The notes beneath the pieces are model-generated. The model did no database searches. It saw only the letters and a list, made by a program, of their open reading frames with translations, and was not told the DNA's origin. From contig NZ_BOVK01000058.1 of the NCBI RefSeq assembly GCF_018403685.1, positions 1 to 43,036 of the forward strand: a DNA stretch of 43,036 nucleotides, read 5' to 3'. Shown here in pieces: positions 1 to 7,858 of the stretch; positions within the stretch are counted from its first letter, which is position 1; every line of letters starts with the position of its first letter. The position numbers were made by a program, and so were the translations under genes. This stretch comes from Xylanibacillus composti (GTDB taxonomy: Bacteria; Bacillota; Bacilli; Paenibacillales; K13).

Positions 1-34
1 CCCCCTCCTACTCGATCGCTGTGGAGGTGGAGAC

Positions 35-196
35 GTGTACGCGATCAGGAACAAGAAAACCGGCAAATGGCTTTACGGCACCGACTTCAGATTCAACCCA
101 CGGCGTCAGCTTACCTCTTACGATGCTGCTCTAACCTTCGGGGACAGGCAGTCCGTCGAGCTTGATTTTCAAAGACGCGGGTGCGGAAAGGATTAG
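35..196 (+). CDS. small phage protein of unknown function (53 aa)
   Basis: A short GTG-started frame of 53 residues reading MYAIRNKKTGKWLYGTD near its start and ending RRGCGKD. The start is supported by a strong ribosome site, GGAGGTG at 23-29, five bases upstream. It is basic and aromatic-rich with no membrane segment. It lies in the head region of the prophage, just before two other small proteins, and is probably co-transcribed with them. I know of no assigned function; it resembles short accessory proteins seen beside structural genes in Paenibacillus prophages. The frame also stays open to the window edge, so a fusion to an upstream gene cannot be fully excluded. Confidence 0.55.
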   Translation: MYAIRNKKTGKWLYGTDFRFNPRRQLTSYDAALTFGDRQSVELDFQRRGCGKD

Positions 197-227
197 AGAT
201 TGCCACAGTGAGATTGGAGGTGACTGG

Positions 228-479
228 ATGAATCTATCACGCCAAGAATTCCGTGAACGCGTGCCATCGGTGTTGAAAGGCCGGGTTATTTGGGAGGTTG
301 ATTTGCCTCGGGATGAAGTCCGCTTATGTCGCTGGTGGGCTTATCCGTTCATGCGGATCTATTGCGCTGCACGAAATGCGAGAATTGGACTGTACCACTG
401 GCTTAATCATGTTGGCGTTATGAAAACTCCGGAGGGCAACCGGATGATTTTATCTGACATTTGGAGGCGGCGGACATGA
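228..479 (+). CDS. hypothetical phage protein (83 aa)
   Basis: The frame is open from 162, but the ATG at 228 has the good ribosome site (TTGGAGGTGA at 214-223), so I use it. The product of 83 residues is rich in Arg and Trp, with a central WWAYPFMRIYCAARNARIG segment, and shows no recognisable domain. Its stop overlaps the start of the next gene by four bases (ATGA at 476-479), so the two are translationally coupled within the head-region operon. Function unknown. Confidence 0.6.
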   Translation: MNLSRQEFRERVPSVLKGRVIWEVDLPRDEVRLCRWWAYPFMRIYCAARNARIGLYHWLNHVGVMKTPEGNRMILSDIWRRRT

Positions 480-751
480 CTGCGAAACTTTATAAAAAAG
501 ACGTATTTGTCGAGGCTATCGAATTTACCAACACGCCGGAGAATCATCAGGCGATCATCGACTTTGCCGGGTTACCAATCAGCGTCGAATATACCAGCGA
601 CGGCGTACAGGTGCGCGTCATCCGCGGAGCGTACAGTGTTCTGATAGCGCGGCTGGGCGAATACATCGTCAAGGAGGTCGACGGGTCGCTGAGGGTATGC
701 ACTCGGGAAGGTCTGGAGGCGGAAGGATACGCTTTATACGTTGATGAGTAA
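476..751 (+). CDS. small phage protein, possibly PGDYG-like (91 aa)
   Basis: Translation most likely starts at ATG 476, after GGAGGCGG and overlapping the previous stop; an in-frame ATG at 461 lies before the ribosome site. The product has the pattern of a common family of small phage proteins: an opening lysine-rich strand (LYKKDVFVEAIEFT), a middle variable part, and the motif ARLGEYIVKEVDG, which resembles the G(D/E)YI(V/I)K core of PGDYG-like proteins. Those proteins are widespread in prophages but have no firm function. It is the last small gene before the scaffold gene; a weak hairpin lies between them. Confidence 0.6.
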   Translation: MTAKLYKKDVFVEAIEFTNTPENHQAIIDFAGLPISVEYTSDGVQVRVIRGAYSVLIARLGEYIVKEVDGSLRVCTREGLEAEGYALYVDE

Positions 752-752
752 T

Positions 753-779
753 AGGCTCCGGTTGAGACTGCCGGGGCCT
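753..779 (+). terminator. weak hairpin between small head genes and scaffold gene
   Basis: AGGCTCCGG at 753-761 pairs with CCGGGGCCT at 771-779 (nine pairs including one T-G wobble) around a nine-base loop. It is not followed by a T-run, so it is more likely a partial terminator or processing element than a strong stop. Confidence 0.3.
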
Positions 780-864
780 TCGCCGTTTGGTATTGTGGGC
801 GCAAAACACAAGACATCACCGGACACGACCGGGAAAAAAGTGAAGATGAAAGGAAAGATGTTAG

Positions 865-1530
865 ATGACAAAGGAAGAGTTTATAGCGTTGGGTTTATCC
901 GAAGAGTTGGCCGATAAAGCCGCTGCTGCATCTGCCGAGGAGTTGAAGGGCTTCATCCCGAAGGCGCGTTTCGACGAGATTAATACTGCCAAGAAAAAGG
1001 CCGAGGAAGACCTGGATGAGCGCGATAAGCAACTTGAGCAACTCAAGAAAGACGCCGGCAGTAATGAGGAGCTCAAGAAGCAGATCGAGTCGCTGCAGGG
1101 AGAGAACAAAGCCGCCAAGGAGAAATATGAAGCCGAGTTGACCGATCTGCAGAAGACTACCGCCCTCAAATTGAAGCTTGCCGGCAAAGTGCATGTAAAT
1201 GCCATCGACGATGTCGTCAAGCTGTTTGACAAAGAAAAGGTCGTGATCGACGAAAACGGCAACATCAAATCCGGATACGAAGACCAAGAAAAGTCCTTGC
1301 GGGAAAGCAAGGGTTTTTATTTTATTCCGGAAGAAACCGAGGGCACGTCAGGAGACATACCTATCCAATTCAGAGGGCTCAAACCCGCTGAAGGTGGAGA
1401 CAAGGGCAACGGTAGCGGCATCGTCAATCCATGGAAGCAGGAAACGTTCAATCTCACCGAACAAGGACGCTTACTGCGGGAAAAGCCGGAACTGGCTAAG
1501 CAGCTCAAAACAGCTGCAGGCGTTAAATGA
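865..1530 (+). CDS. phage scaffolding protein, GP20 type (221 aa)
   Basis: Predicted internal scaffold that guides capsid shell assembly and is lost from the mature head. The N-terminal part (MTKEEFIALGLSEELADK) is followed by a long charged coiled coil at about residues 45-100, then a KLAGKVHVNAIDDVVKLFD segment and a flexible Gly/Pro/Lys-rich tail. This is the layout of the minor structural GP20 family of Firmicutes phages, and about 220 residues is a usual length. It sits directly upstream of the major capsid gene, the conserved position for scaffolds. The start follows GGAAAGATGTTAG. Confidence comes from the coiled coil plus position. Confidence 0.85.
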   Translation: MTKEEFIALGLSEELADKAAAASAEELKGFIPKARFDEINTAKKKAEEDLDERDKQLEQLKKDAGSNEELKKQIESLQGENKAAKEKYEAELTDLQKTTALKLKLAGKVHVNAIDDVVKLFDKEKVVIDENGNIKSGYEDQEKSLRESKGFYFIPEETEGTSGDIPIQFRGLKPAEGGDKGNGSGIVNPWKQETFNLTEQGRLLREKPELAKQLKTAAGVK

Positions 1531-1551
1531 CAAACAAGGAGATGAAAATGC

Positions 1552-2547
1552 ATGGGGAAATTTAGACTCACTCTGGATCTACAAACTTTTGCAGCAACAC
1601 GCATCGCGGATGTAATCGTCCCGGAGGTGTTTAACCCGTATTTGATTGAAAGAACTGCTGAACTGTCGGCGCTTGTGCAAGCCGGCATCATCGTCCCGGA
1701 TCCGCAGCTGGACGAGCTCGCGGCCACGGGCGGCACGATCTTGAATATGCCGTTCTGGAGCGATCTTGAAGGGGAGTCGGAGATCCTCTCCGATACGGAT
1801 CCGCTGGAAGTCAACTCGATCAAGGCGAAGAAAGACATGGCGCGCCTGCACACCCGTGGTAAAGCATGGGGAGCGAACGATCTGGCGAAAGCATTGTCCG
1901 GTGACGATCCAATGCGGGCGATCGCTGATCTGGTAGCCGCATGGTGGAACCGAGACCGTCAGAGAATGCTGTTCAGTACATTGAAGGGCGTCTTTGCGTC
2001 CCCTTCAATGGAAGGAAATCTGCACGACATCAGCGGAAACTCTGGTTCTGCCGGCGTGATCAGCGCGGTAACGATTGTAGATGCGCAGCAAAAACTCGGG
2101 GATGCCGCAAATAAGCTGACTGCCTTTTCAATGCATTCGGCGGTCTTTAGCAAACTGCTCAAAGACCAGTTGATCGAGTGGCAGAAAGACCCTGTAAGTG
2201 GCGTGGAAATTCCGTATTACTTGGGCAAACGCGTTGTTGTTGACGACGGTCATCCAGTTGACAATAACGGGGTGTATACGTCGTATCTTTTCGGCCAAGG
2301 CGCGATTGGTTTTGGTAATGGTGCGGCTCCTGTGCCGACAGAGACGGATCGGGATTCGTTGCAAGGCGATGACATTCTGATCAATCGACAACATTTCATT
2401 CTCCACCCGCGCGGTGTTAAGTGGAATGAAGAAGAAGTTACGGGTGTATCGCCAACGAATGCGGAGCTGGAGAATCCCGACAACTGGGAGCGTGTTTACG
2501 AGAACAAGAACATCCGGATCGTTGAATTCAAGCACAGAATTGCGTAG
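1552..2547 (+). CDS. major capsid protein (331 aa)
   Basis: Main shell protein of the head. The N-terminus (FRLTLDLQTFAATRIADVIV) and the following VPEVFNPYLIERTAELSALV are typical of the coat-protein family found with GP20 scaffolds in Firmicutes phages. Later signatures include MPFWSDLEGESE, a TRGKAWGANDLAKALSGDDP stretch and a C-terminal HPRGVKWNEEEV then NIRIVEFKHRIA. Length 331 fits the family. The ribosome site AAGGAG lies at 1536-1541. The gene follows the scaffold by 21 bases and precedes the head-fibre-like gene, so all three are in one late operon. Confidence 0.9.
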   Translation: MGKFRLTLDLQTFAATRIADVIVPEVFNPYLIERTAELSALVQAGIIVPDPQLDELAATGGTILNMPFWSDLEGESEILSDTDPLEVNSIKAKKDMARLHTRGKAWGANDLAKALSGDDPMRAIADLVAAWWNRDRQRMLFSTLKGVFASPSMEGNLHDISGNSGSAGVISAVTIVDAQQKLGDAANKLTAFSMHSAVFSKLLKDQLIEWQKDPVSGVEIPYYLGKRVVVDDGHPVDNNGVYTSYLFGQGAIGFGNGAAPVPTETDRDSLQGDDILINRQHFILHPRGVKWNEEEVTGVSPTNAELENPDNWERVYENKNIRIVEFKHRIA

Positions 2548-2591
2548 GGGCCTATACGGCTCCTACCTTCATTTTTGAGGAGGGATGATCG

Positions 2592-2960
2592 ATGCCGAAT
2601 TTGGAAGAAGTCAAGCATCGCACGACGCCTGTCGGCAAAATTCTCGGCGTGATCGAGTATTTGGAACAACAAGAAGGTGGCGGCAACGGCGGCCAAACAA
2701 CGGTTACATGGGCTGATGTGCAAGGTAAGCCGGCAGTAATCGCGGCCGGAGCCGATCAAGCAGCTGCTCGCGCCGCGATCGGCGCAGGAACATCTAGCTT
2801 GGCCATCGGAACGACAGCCGACACGGCCGCGGCCGGCAACCATACGCATACGGCCGATACGATTACAACGGCAGCGATCACGGGCGTGACGGGCTCTAAC
2901 GTTCAGGCCGTGATCGCTGAGCTGGCAGCAAGGATTGTTGCGCTCGAAAGTGGGGGTTAA
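2592..2960 (+). CDS. putative head fibre / decoration protein (122 aa)
   Basis: A 122-residue protein with a short N-terminal region, a Gly-rich hinge (QQEGGGNGGQ), then a low-complexity Ala/Thr-rich half. It contains VTWADVQGKPAVIAAGADQ and GNHTHTADTIT, sequence patterns common in phage fibre and head-decoration proteins. The C-terminus (NVQAVIAELAARIVALE) looks like a short trimerising helix. Its place right after the major capsid gene suggests a head-attached fibre. GAGGAGGGATG is the ribosome site. The role is inferred from composition and location. Confidence 0.6.
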   Translation: MPNLEEVKHRTTPVGKILGVIEYLEQQEGGGNGGQTTVTWADVQGKPAVIAAGADQAAARAAIGAGTSSLAIGTTADTAAAGNHTHTADTITTAAITGVTGSNVQAVIAELAARIVALESGG

Positions 2961-2962
2961 CA

Positions 2963-3406
2963 ATGGGACTGACGACTTTCAATCGTATGCGACGGGCGCG
3001 AGCTGTTGCCCGTCTTGCTGAGGAAAAGAGGTTGGCCGCAGAAAGGTTAGCGGCTGAAGAAGCCGCGCGCGTGGCCGAGGAGGAAGCGGAACGGCTGCGC
3101 AAGGAAGAAGTGGAACGAAAAGCGGCCGAGGAGGCAGCAAGATTGGAAGCTGAACGACAGGTCCGAGCAGAAGGGAAAAGCGAGGACGTTCAGCAGCCAG
3201 ATTTTTTCGCACCGGAATTCCATGGAACGCAACCTTCATCCGAGGGGGTAGAGGATACAACGGAACAGGGAGACGCTGTTGAAGAAGTTTCATTTAACGA
3301 GCTTCGGGCGCGGGCGAAAGAACTGCGCATAGAGGGGTACGGAAAAATGAAGATGGATCAATTGGCCGAGGCGGTCGCTGCTGCCTCTGTTCAAGCAGAG
3401 GGGTGA
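2963..3406 (+). CDS. coiled-coil phage protein with C-terminal SAP/Rho-N-like helix pair (147 aa)
   Basis: Residues about 8-70 form a highly charged Ala/Glu/Arg coiled coil with repeated AAEEAARVAEEEAERL-like heptads. An acidic linker follows, and then a C-terminal module, FNELRARAKELRIEGYGKMK followed by MDQLAEAV, that looks like the helix-extended-helix fold of Rho-N/SAP/HeH domains. Proteins of this layout sit between capsid and head-tail connector genes in many Firmicutes phages. The start is two bases after the previous stop. Function is not established; nucleic-acid or structural binding is an inference. Confidence 0.6.
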   Translation: MGLTTFNRMRRARAVARLAEEKRLAAERLAAEEAARVAEEEAERLRKEEVERKAAEEAARLEAERQVRAEGKSEDVQQPDFFAPEFHGTQPSSEGVEDTTEQGDAVEEVSFNELRARAKELRIEGYGKMKMDQLAEAVAAASVQAEG

Positions 3407-3412
3407 CGATCG

Positions 3413-3805
3413 ATGCCGATTACCACCGATGATGTCTGGAGGATCGTGAAGTTGCGTCTCGAATTGCCTGATGAGCGTAAAAATCTCGTAGAAACGTACA
3501 TCGACGAGATTGAACGCCGAATCAAGCGTTATTGCAATATCCGCGAACTGCCGGATGACCTGCTGTACGTCTGGGCGAGCATGGTCGTCGATGCTGTGCG
3601 TGTGGATCTGCCCAATGTCGACGAGATTGCCGACACGATCGGAGGGAGCGGCAGTGTGAAGGTGGGCGACACGTCTGTTTCCGGCGGCGGCGGATCCGGG
3701 CGAGAACTGACCAACACGGCCAAGGCGGTCATCGATCAGGTGGTCTTTGACTACCGCGCTGACCTGCACGACTATCGACGGATGAAATGGGGGCGTAGCC
3801 GATGA
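3413..3805 (+). CDS. head-tail connector protein, gp6/YqbG-like (130 aa)
   Basis: Predicted connector that docks below the portal ring. The N-terminal helices (TTDDVWRIVKLRLELPDE) and the IDEIERRIKRYCNIRELPDD segment match the helical gp6-like connector pattern. A Gly-rich loop at about residues 85-100 is followed by a final helix. It overlaps the next gene by four bases and follows the SAP-like gene by six, so it is part of one operon. Family placement is from helical pattern and synteny with the skin/PBSX block. Confidence 0.75.
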   Translation: MPITTDDVWRIVKLRLELPDERKNLVETYIDEIERRIKRYCNIRELPDDLLYVWASMVVDAVRVDLPNVDEIADTIGGSGSVKVGDTSVSGGGGSGRELTNTAKAVIDQVVFDYRADLHDYRRMKWGRSR

Positions 3806-4167
3806 TCAATTACCGCCGTCACCGCCGGCAGATCGAGCGCATGTATGAGGACCGCGCTACCATCAGCCGGCAGAAGCCCGACGAATCATCTGTGGAGACA
3901 AAACTGATATCCGTTACGATTTACGAAAATGAGCCCTGCAAACTGTCGCAGACCAGTCTGGCCCGTAATGGCCAGACGGAGGCGCAAAATGATATCCGCT
4001 ATGATGCCAAGCTGTTTATTGCGCCGGAGTTGGAGATAAAGCAAGGGGACGAAATCGCTGTGACGCGGGCGGCCACCGGCCGGGTGGAAACATATACGGC
4101 AGGTGAGCCATTTCCGCCATACAGTAGCCATCAGGAAATCAATTTGAAGGCTGAGGGATGGGCGTGA
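3802..4167 (+). CDS. head-tail joining protein, YqbH/XkdH-like (121 aa)
   Basis: A 121-residue beta-rich protein opening with YRRHRRQIERMYEDRATISR. It occupies the YqbH/XkdH position between connector and gp10-like genes. The pattern (conserved MYEDRATI start, CKLSQTS, DAKLFIAPELEIKQGDEI, final INLKAEGW) is that of the stopper/minor capsid proteins that seal the head-tail joint. It overlaps its neighbours on both sides. Some databases label relatives wrongly as transporter proteins; nothing here suggests transport. Confidence 0.7.
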   Translation: MINYRRHRRQIERMYEDRATISRQKPDESSVETKLISVTIYENEPCKLSQTSLARNGQTEAQNDIRYDAKLFIAPELEIKQGDEIAVTRAATGRVETYTAGEPFPPYSSHQEINLKAEGWA

Positions 4168-4484
4168 TGCAGGATACACAGGAACATCGCGGCCCTTTGT
4201 CCGACAGAATCATGATCACCATCCACATGATTTCGGGCGATGTATTCGAACAGCCGTTGCCCTATGAGATGGCCGACGGTGTTCAGGATTTTTTAGACTG
4301 GTACCGTGATCCGGGGAAAGAACGTATCTGGACGTGGCATGTACCATCGCAAATGAGTGTGCATGCATTCCATCACGCCCATATTGTTGCGGTTGATGTC
4401 GACGGATACATCGAGCCGGATGGTCGAAACTCTCGATGGTGGGAACGCCTATGGGAGAAGTGGTTGGTCAGGCGGTGGTTGTGA
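4158..4484 (+). CDS. hypothetical phage protein (108 aa)
   Basis: A small acidic and Trp-rich protein between the YqbH-like and gp10-like genes. It includes IMITIHMISGDVFEQPLPY and a C-terminal WWERLWEKWLVRRW tail. Two starts are possible, ATG 4158 (overlapping the previous stop) and ATG 4167; the ribosome site does not decide between them. No family recognised. Its place in a compact operon of head-completion genes argues that it is expressed. Confidence 0.55.
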   Translation: MGVMQDTQEHRGPLSDRIMITIHMISGDVFEQPLPYEMADGVQDFLDWYRDPGKERIWTWHVPSQMSVHAFHHAHIVAVDVDGYIEPDGRNSRWWERLWEKWLVRRWL

Positions 4485-4485
4485 C

Positions 4486-4989
4486 GTGGCTAATTGGGGG
4501 AAGTTTAACTTCCGTGATTTTGAGAATTTGGCCAAGCGTTTCGAGAAAATGTCTAAAGGCGATGTGATTGATCAGTTCATCCGTGATTTCGTTATGGAGA
4601 TCGGCATGCGGGCACTTCGGAAAATCAAGAAGCTAACGCAGTCTAACGCAAGCGGGCAACTTCGCAGTATGTGGCAGATCGGGAAGGTGGAACGTCAAGG
4701 AGATAGCTATATTGTCGAGATTTTTAACAATCTCGAATACGCTTCGTTTGTCGAATACGGCTTCCGCGCTCACTGGGTGCCGGGGAAATGGGAAGGAAAT
4801 GTTTTTCGGTATATCCCGAACTACAAGCCACCTCCCGGGGAGCCTGGAGGAATGCAGGTTGGTCCCAAGGGCGGTTGGGTTGAGGGACGATTTATGATGT
4901 CGATCGGAATGAAAGAAATAGAACGAGAACTCCCCACATATCTCGCGCGCCGACAAAAAAAACTGCTCGAAAAATTGCTGAGAGGGTGA
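4486..4989 (+). CDS. HK97 gp10 / YqbI-XkdI-like minor structural protein (167 aa)
   Basis: Neck or tail-completion protein of the HK97 gp10 group. I choose the GTG at 4486: the frame upstream of it overlaps the preceding gene, and homologues of this class begin near WGKFNFRDFENLAKRFEKM. Characteristic elements are ALRKIKKLTQSNASGQLRSM, the YASFVEYGFRAHWVPGKW segment (the family core VEYG) and a C-terminal lysine-rich helix. It is followed by the YqbJ-like tail terminator, the expected order. Confidence 0.78.
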   Translation: MANWGKFNFRDFENLAKRFEKMSKGDVIDQFIRDFVMEIGMRALRKIKKLTQSNASGQLRSMWQIGKVERQGDSYIVEIFNNLEYASFVEYGFRAHWVPGKWEGNVFRYIPNYKPPPGEPGGMQVGPKGGWVEGRFMMSIGMKEIERELPTYLARRQKKLLEKLLRG

Positions 4990-4993
4990 AGGG

Positions 4994-5416
4994 ATGGTCA
5001 CGTACAATGACGTGCGGCAGGGCGTCTTCGCCCGCCTGCAGCAGAAGTTTCCGGAAGTGGCACGATACGGCGAAGAAATCAAGCAAGGGCTGAAACCACC
5101 GTGCTTCTTCGTCAAACTCTTCCCCGGCCAGCAGGATCGAGAAGTGGGCCGGAGGTACATTCGTTATCACTCGTTCGACATTCACTATTTCGCGATGGAT
5201 GATCGGAATGAAGCGATGCACGCCATGGCCGAGCAACTCTATGACGTGATGGAGTACATCATTATTAATGGCAATCTAACCAGAGGACGAAGCATGCGAC
5301 ACGAAATCGTGGACCGCGTGCTTCATTTTTTTGTGGACTACGACTTCCATGTCATGCGGTCGGCGCCAGACGAGCCACTGATGGAAGAACTGGAACAGAA
5401 GGAGAGATTGAAGTGA
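4994..5416 (+). CDS. phage tail terminator, YqbJ/XkdJ-like (140 aa)
   Basis: Likely ring protein capping the tail tube. It begins VTYNDVRQGVFARLQQKFPE and has CFFVKLFPGQQDREVGRRY and SFDIHYFAMDD, the pattern of the YqbJ-like tail-terminator family. 140 residues is a usual size. The gene starts four bases after the previous stop and its own stop overlaps the GTG of the next gene (5413-5416). Position immediately before the sheath gene supports the role. Confidence 0.75.
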   Translation: MVTYNDVRQGVFARLQQKFPEVARYGEEIKQGLKPPCFFVKLFPGQQDREVGRRYIRYHSFDIHYFAMDDRNEAMHAMAEQLYDVMEYIIINGNLTRGRSMRHEIVDRVLHFFVDYDFHVMRSAPDEPLMEELEQKERLK

Positions 5417-5622
5417 GCGAGGACAAAGAAAAGCAAGAATCTAAGCCCGTACCACCAACGCCGGCAAAAGCCGGGTTTACGAAGGAACAGTTTCTCCAGT
5501 CTCGCAAAACGCTTCCAGCGGACAAAGATATTCTTGCCGTGGTGTTGGAGGAAGGAAAGCGGTACACCGTACAGCAGGCGGAGAAGGCGGTACACGACTT
5601 CAAAAAAAGGAAGGTGACGTGA
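5413..5622 (+). CDS. small phage protein upstream of tail sheath (69 aa)
   Basis: A GTG-started 69-residue protein overlapping the previous stop. It is charged and proline-rich at the N-terminus (KPVPPTPAKAGFTKEQFLQS) and ends with a helix (YTVQQAEKAVHDFKKRK). A short accessory protein at this site is common in PBSX-like phages of Bacilli. No function can be assigned from sequence; tight coupling to terminator and sheath genes suggests a tail-assembly role. Confidence 0.6.
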   Translation: MSEDKEKQESKPVPPTPAKAGFTKEQFLQSRKTLPADKDILAVVLEEGKRYTVQQAEKAVHDFKKRKVT

Positions 5623-5623
5623 C

Positions 5624-6949
5624 ATGGCTGGTGGAACTTGGACAACGCAAAATAAGGTCCGGCCGGGCGTCTATATTAATTTCGCGTCCGATGGTGGCGC
5701 CCTGGGTACTATGGGCGAGATCGGAATCGCGGCATTTCCGACCCCGCTTCCATGGGGTAATCCCGGGCTGATCGTATTGGATGCGGCGACGTACCTGGAT
5801 GATGCACTCGAAAAAATCGGTTTTCATCCTGAGGATCCGCGTATCCGGCACATCTCCGTGGCTATGGAGCATGCCGTAAGAGTCCTCCTTTATCGACTCG
5901 GCGCGAACGGAGCGGCAAAAGCGAGCGCAACCGTGGGCAACTTAACCGGTACCGCAAAATGGGGCGGCCCGCGCGGTAACGATCTCATGTTCTCCGTCCA
6001 GGAATCTTTGGACGAAGAAGGACAGTATGAGGTCCGGACGTATCTTGAGAGCGAGGAAGTGGATGTGCAGACAGTAGAGCAGATCGAAGACCTGCAAAAC
6101 AATAAGTTTGTGGATTTCTCTGGCTCGGGTGAATTTGAAGAAACGGCCGGAGCGAAATTTTCGGGGGGCACCGAAGGGACACCGTCGGGCGGCGAGTATT
6201 CTGCTGCGTTCGCCGCGTTTGAAGCCGAAGAATACAATGTGCTGGGCTTGCCGGTGGACGACACTCCAACCAAGCAGCTCGCTGTCGCATATGTGCGACG
6301 ACTGAGGGAGGAAGAAGGCAAGAAGGTCCGCTTGGTCCTTCACGATTATCCTGCAGCCGATTATGAGGGCGTGACGAGTCTTCGCAACAGCTATTATGAT
6401 GCGAACGGCGAGCTGATTCCTCCGGAGCATGCGATTTTCCGGATCGCGGCCATGTGCGCGTCAGCGAACGTGAACGAGTCGCTAACATATTCCGCTATTC
6501 CGGGCGCCACGGATGTTTATCCGAAACTGACGTCGGCGGAGACGATCGCGGCGCTACGGAACGGGGAATTGATCCTCACAGCCACAAATGGGCGTGTGGT
6601 GATTGAACAGGACATCAATACGCTGACCACGTTCAGCCCGTCCAAGGGCCGGATGTTCTCCAAGAATCGCGTGCTGCGCGTACTGGATGCAATCGGTAAC
6701 GATATCAAGCGAATCTTCGAGCAATTTTATATAGGCCAGGTATCGAACAACGCTGACGGCCGGGCGCTGTTGTGGAATGAGATCGTGACCTACATGCGCA
6801 ATCTGGAAGAGATCGAGGCGATCCAAAACTTTAATTCGGAGGATATCGTGGTTCTGGCCGGTCAGGAGATTGACAGCGTATATGTTGAAGCGGCTATCCA
6901 GCCAGTGGACAGCGTCGAGAAGGTCTACATGAAAGTGAGGGTGAGGTAA
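5624..6949 (+). CDS. contractile tail sheath protein, XkdK type (441 aa)
   Basis: Forms the outer contractile sheath around the tail tube. The N-terminus (TTQNKVRPGVYINFASDG) is the family hallmark, followed by GEIGIAAFPTPLPWG, a variable insert at about residues 150-190, and a C-terminal subunit-linking part (RVLDAIGNDIKRIFEQFYIG then VYVEAAIQPVDSVEKVYMKV). 441 residues is normal for XkdK-like sheaths. Finding sheath plus tube shows that this is a myovirus-type prophage. The start follows GGAAGGTGACGTGAC. Confidence 0.93.
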   Translation: MAGGTWTTQNKVRPGVYINFASDGGALGTMGEIGIAAFPTPLPWGNPGLIVLDAATYLDDALEKIGFHPEDPRIRHISVAMEHAVRVLLYRLGANGAAKASATVGNLTGTAKWGGPRGNDLMFSVQESLDEEGQYEVRTYLESEEVDVQTVEQIEDLQNNKFVDFSGSGEFEETAGAKFSGGTEGTPSGGEYSAAFAAFEAEEYNVLGLPVDDTPTKQLAVAYVRRLREEEGKKVRLVLHDYPAADYEGVTSLRNSYYDANGELIPPEHAIFRIAAMCASANVNESLTYSAIPGATDVYPKLTSAETIAALRNGELILTATNGRVVIEQDINTLTTFSPSKGRMFSKNRVLRVLDAIGNDIKRIFEQFYIGQVSNNADGRALLWNEIVTYMRNLEEIEAIQNFNSEDIVVLAGQEIDSVYVEAAIQPVDSVEKVYMKVRVR

Positions 6950-6950
6950 C

Positions 6951-7409
6951 ATGACGTTTTTGCGCGCAAAGGATACAATCTCGGGCCAAGAAGGACGAGC
7001 ATATGCCGTCATCAATGGCCGACGGGAAGAGTTGTTTTATGTCAAATCGCTTGAAGCGACGGTCGAGAAGGAAAAAGCGGAAGTGCGCACTCTCGGAAAA
7101 CGTGGGACCCAGCACAAGGCGACAGGATGGAGCGGCTCCGGAAGCATGACGATTTACTACGTCACTTCGGTATTCCGCGATCTGATGTTGGTATATATCA
7201 AGGATGGTACGGACACTTATTTTGATATTGCTGTTACCAACGAAGATCCTACATCACAGATCGGCAGACAGACGGTTATCCTCAAGGATTGCAATTTAGA
7301 CAGTGTGATTATGGCATCCTTGGACACGGAAAGTGATGCACTTGAGGAAGAAGTAAGCTTTACCTTCGAGGATGTTGATATTCCGCAAAGGTTTAATCCT
7401 ATCAATTAA
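6951..7409 (+). CDS. tail tube protein, XkdM type (152 aa)
   Basis: Inner tail tube subunit. It begins with FLRAKDTISGQEGRAYAVIN and has VKSLEATVEKEKAEVRTLGK, GSGSMTIYYVTSVFRDLM and a closing EEEVSFTFEDVDIPQRF, all typical of the XkdM/core-tail family. Length fits. It follows the sheath gene by a single base and precedes the XkdN-type chaperone, the conserved order of contractile Firmicutes phages. Confidence 0.92.
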   Translation: MTFLRAKDTISGQEGRAYAVINGRREELFYVKSLEATVEKEKAEVRTLGKRGTQHKATGWSGSGSMTIYYVTSVFRDLMLVYIKDGTDTYFDIAVTNEDPTSQIGRQTVILKDCNLDSVIMASLDTESDALEEEVSFTFEDVDIPQRFNPIN

Positions 7410-7435
7410 TAAAATGATCGAAGGAGAATGGAACC

Positions 7436-7858
7436 ATGAGCAATCTTAGTTTCTTTTATGCAGATAATGCAGCCGGTAGCTCGGAAGAAAGAGTCGTTAT
7501 ATCAAATCGGTTTACTGACCACGATGGCGTCCCCCTTGAATGGGTGCTGCGCAGCATCACTGAACGAGAGAATGAAGCATGCCGAAAAGCCGCTACGAAG
7601 CGAGAAAAGGGTAGAAACGGGGTAGCGGTTAGCGACACGGACTTTAACCTGTATGTCGCAAAAATGGCCGTGGCTAGCGTAGTATTCCCTGATTTGAAGG
7701 ATGCCGGCTTGCAAGATTCGTACAACGTTCGCGGCGCCGAGGAACTGCTCAGAGCTATGCTGTTGCCAGGCGAATACGCCGATTTGGTGCAGCACGTTCA
7801 ACGTTTGAATGGCTTTGAGAAGGATATGAACGAGATGGTTGACGAGGTAAAAAACTGA
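7436..7858 (+). CDS. tail assembly chaperone, XkdN type, zero-frame product (140 aa)
   Basis: Short form of the tail assembly chaperone that coats the tape measure before tube polymerisation. It begins SNLSFFYADNAAGSSEERVV and contains PLEWVLRSITERENEACRKA and a C-terminal VRGAEELLRAMLLPGEYADL, the XkdN pattern. It ends immediately after the run GTA AAA AAC TGA. The slippery heptamer A AAA AAC at 7849-7855 lies in the right reading frame for a -1 slip into the 56-codon extension described separately. The ribosome site is GAAGGAGAATGG. Confidence 0.9.
   Translation: MSNLSFFYADNAAGSSEERVVISNRFTDHDGVPLEWVLRSITERENEACRKAATKREKGRNGVAVSDTDFNLYVAKMAVASVVFPDLKDAGLQDSYNVRGAEELLRAMLLPGEYADLVQHVQRLNGFEKDMNEMVDEVKN

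Noticed and set aside
1-34. Possible end of an upstream gene
   Set aside because: Several frames are open and none shows a recognisable protein end; too short to assign.
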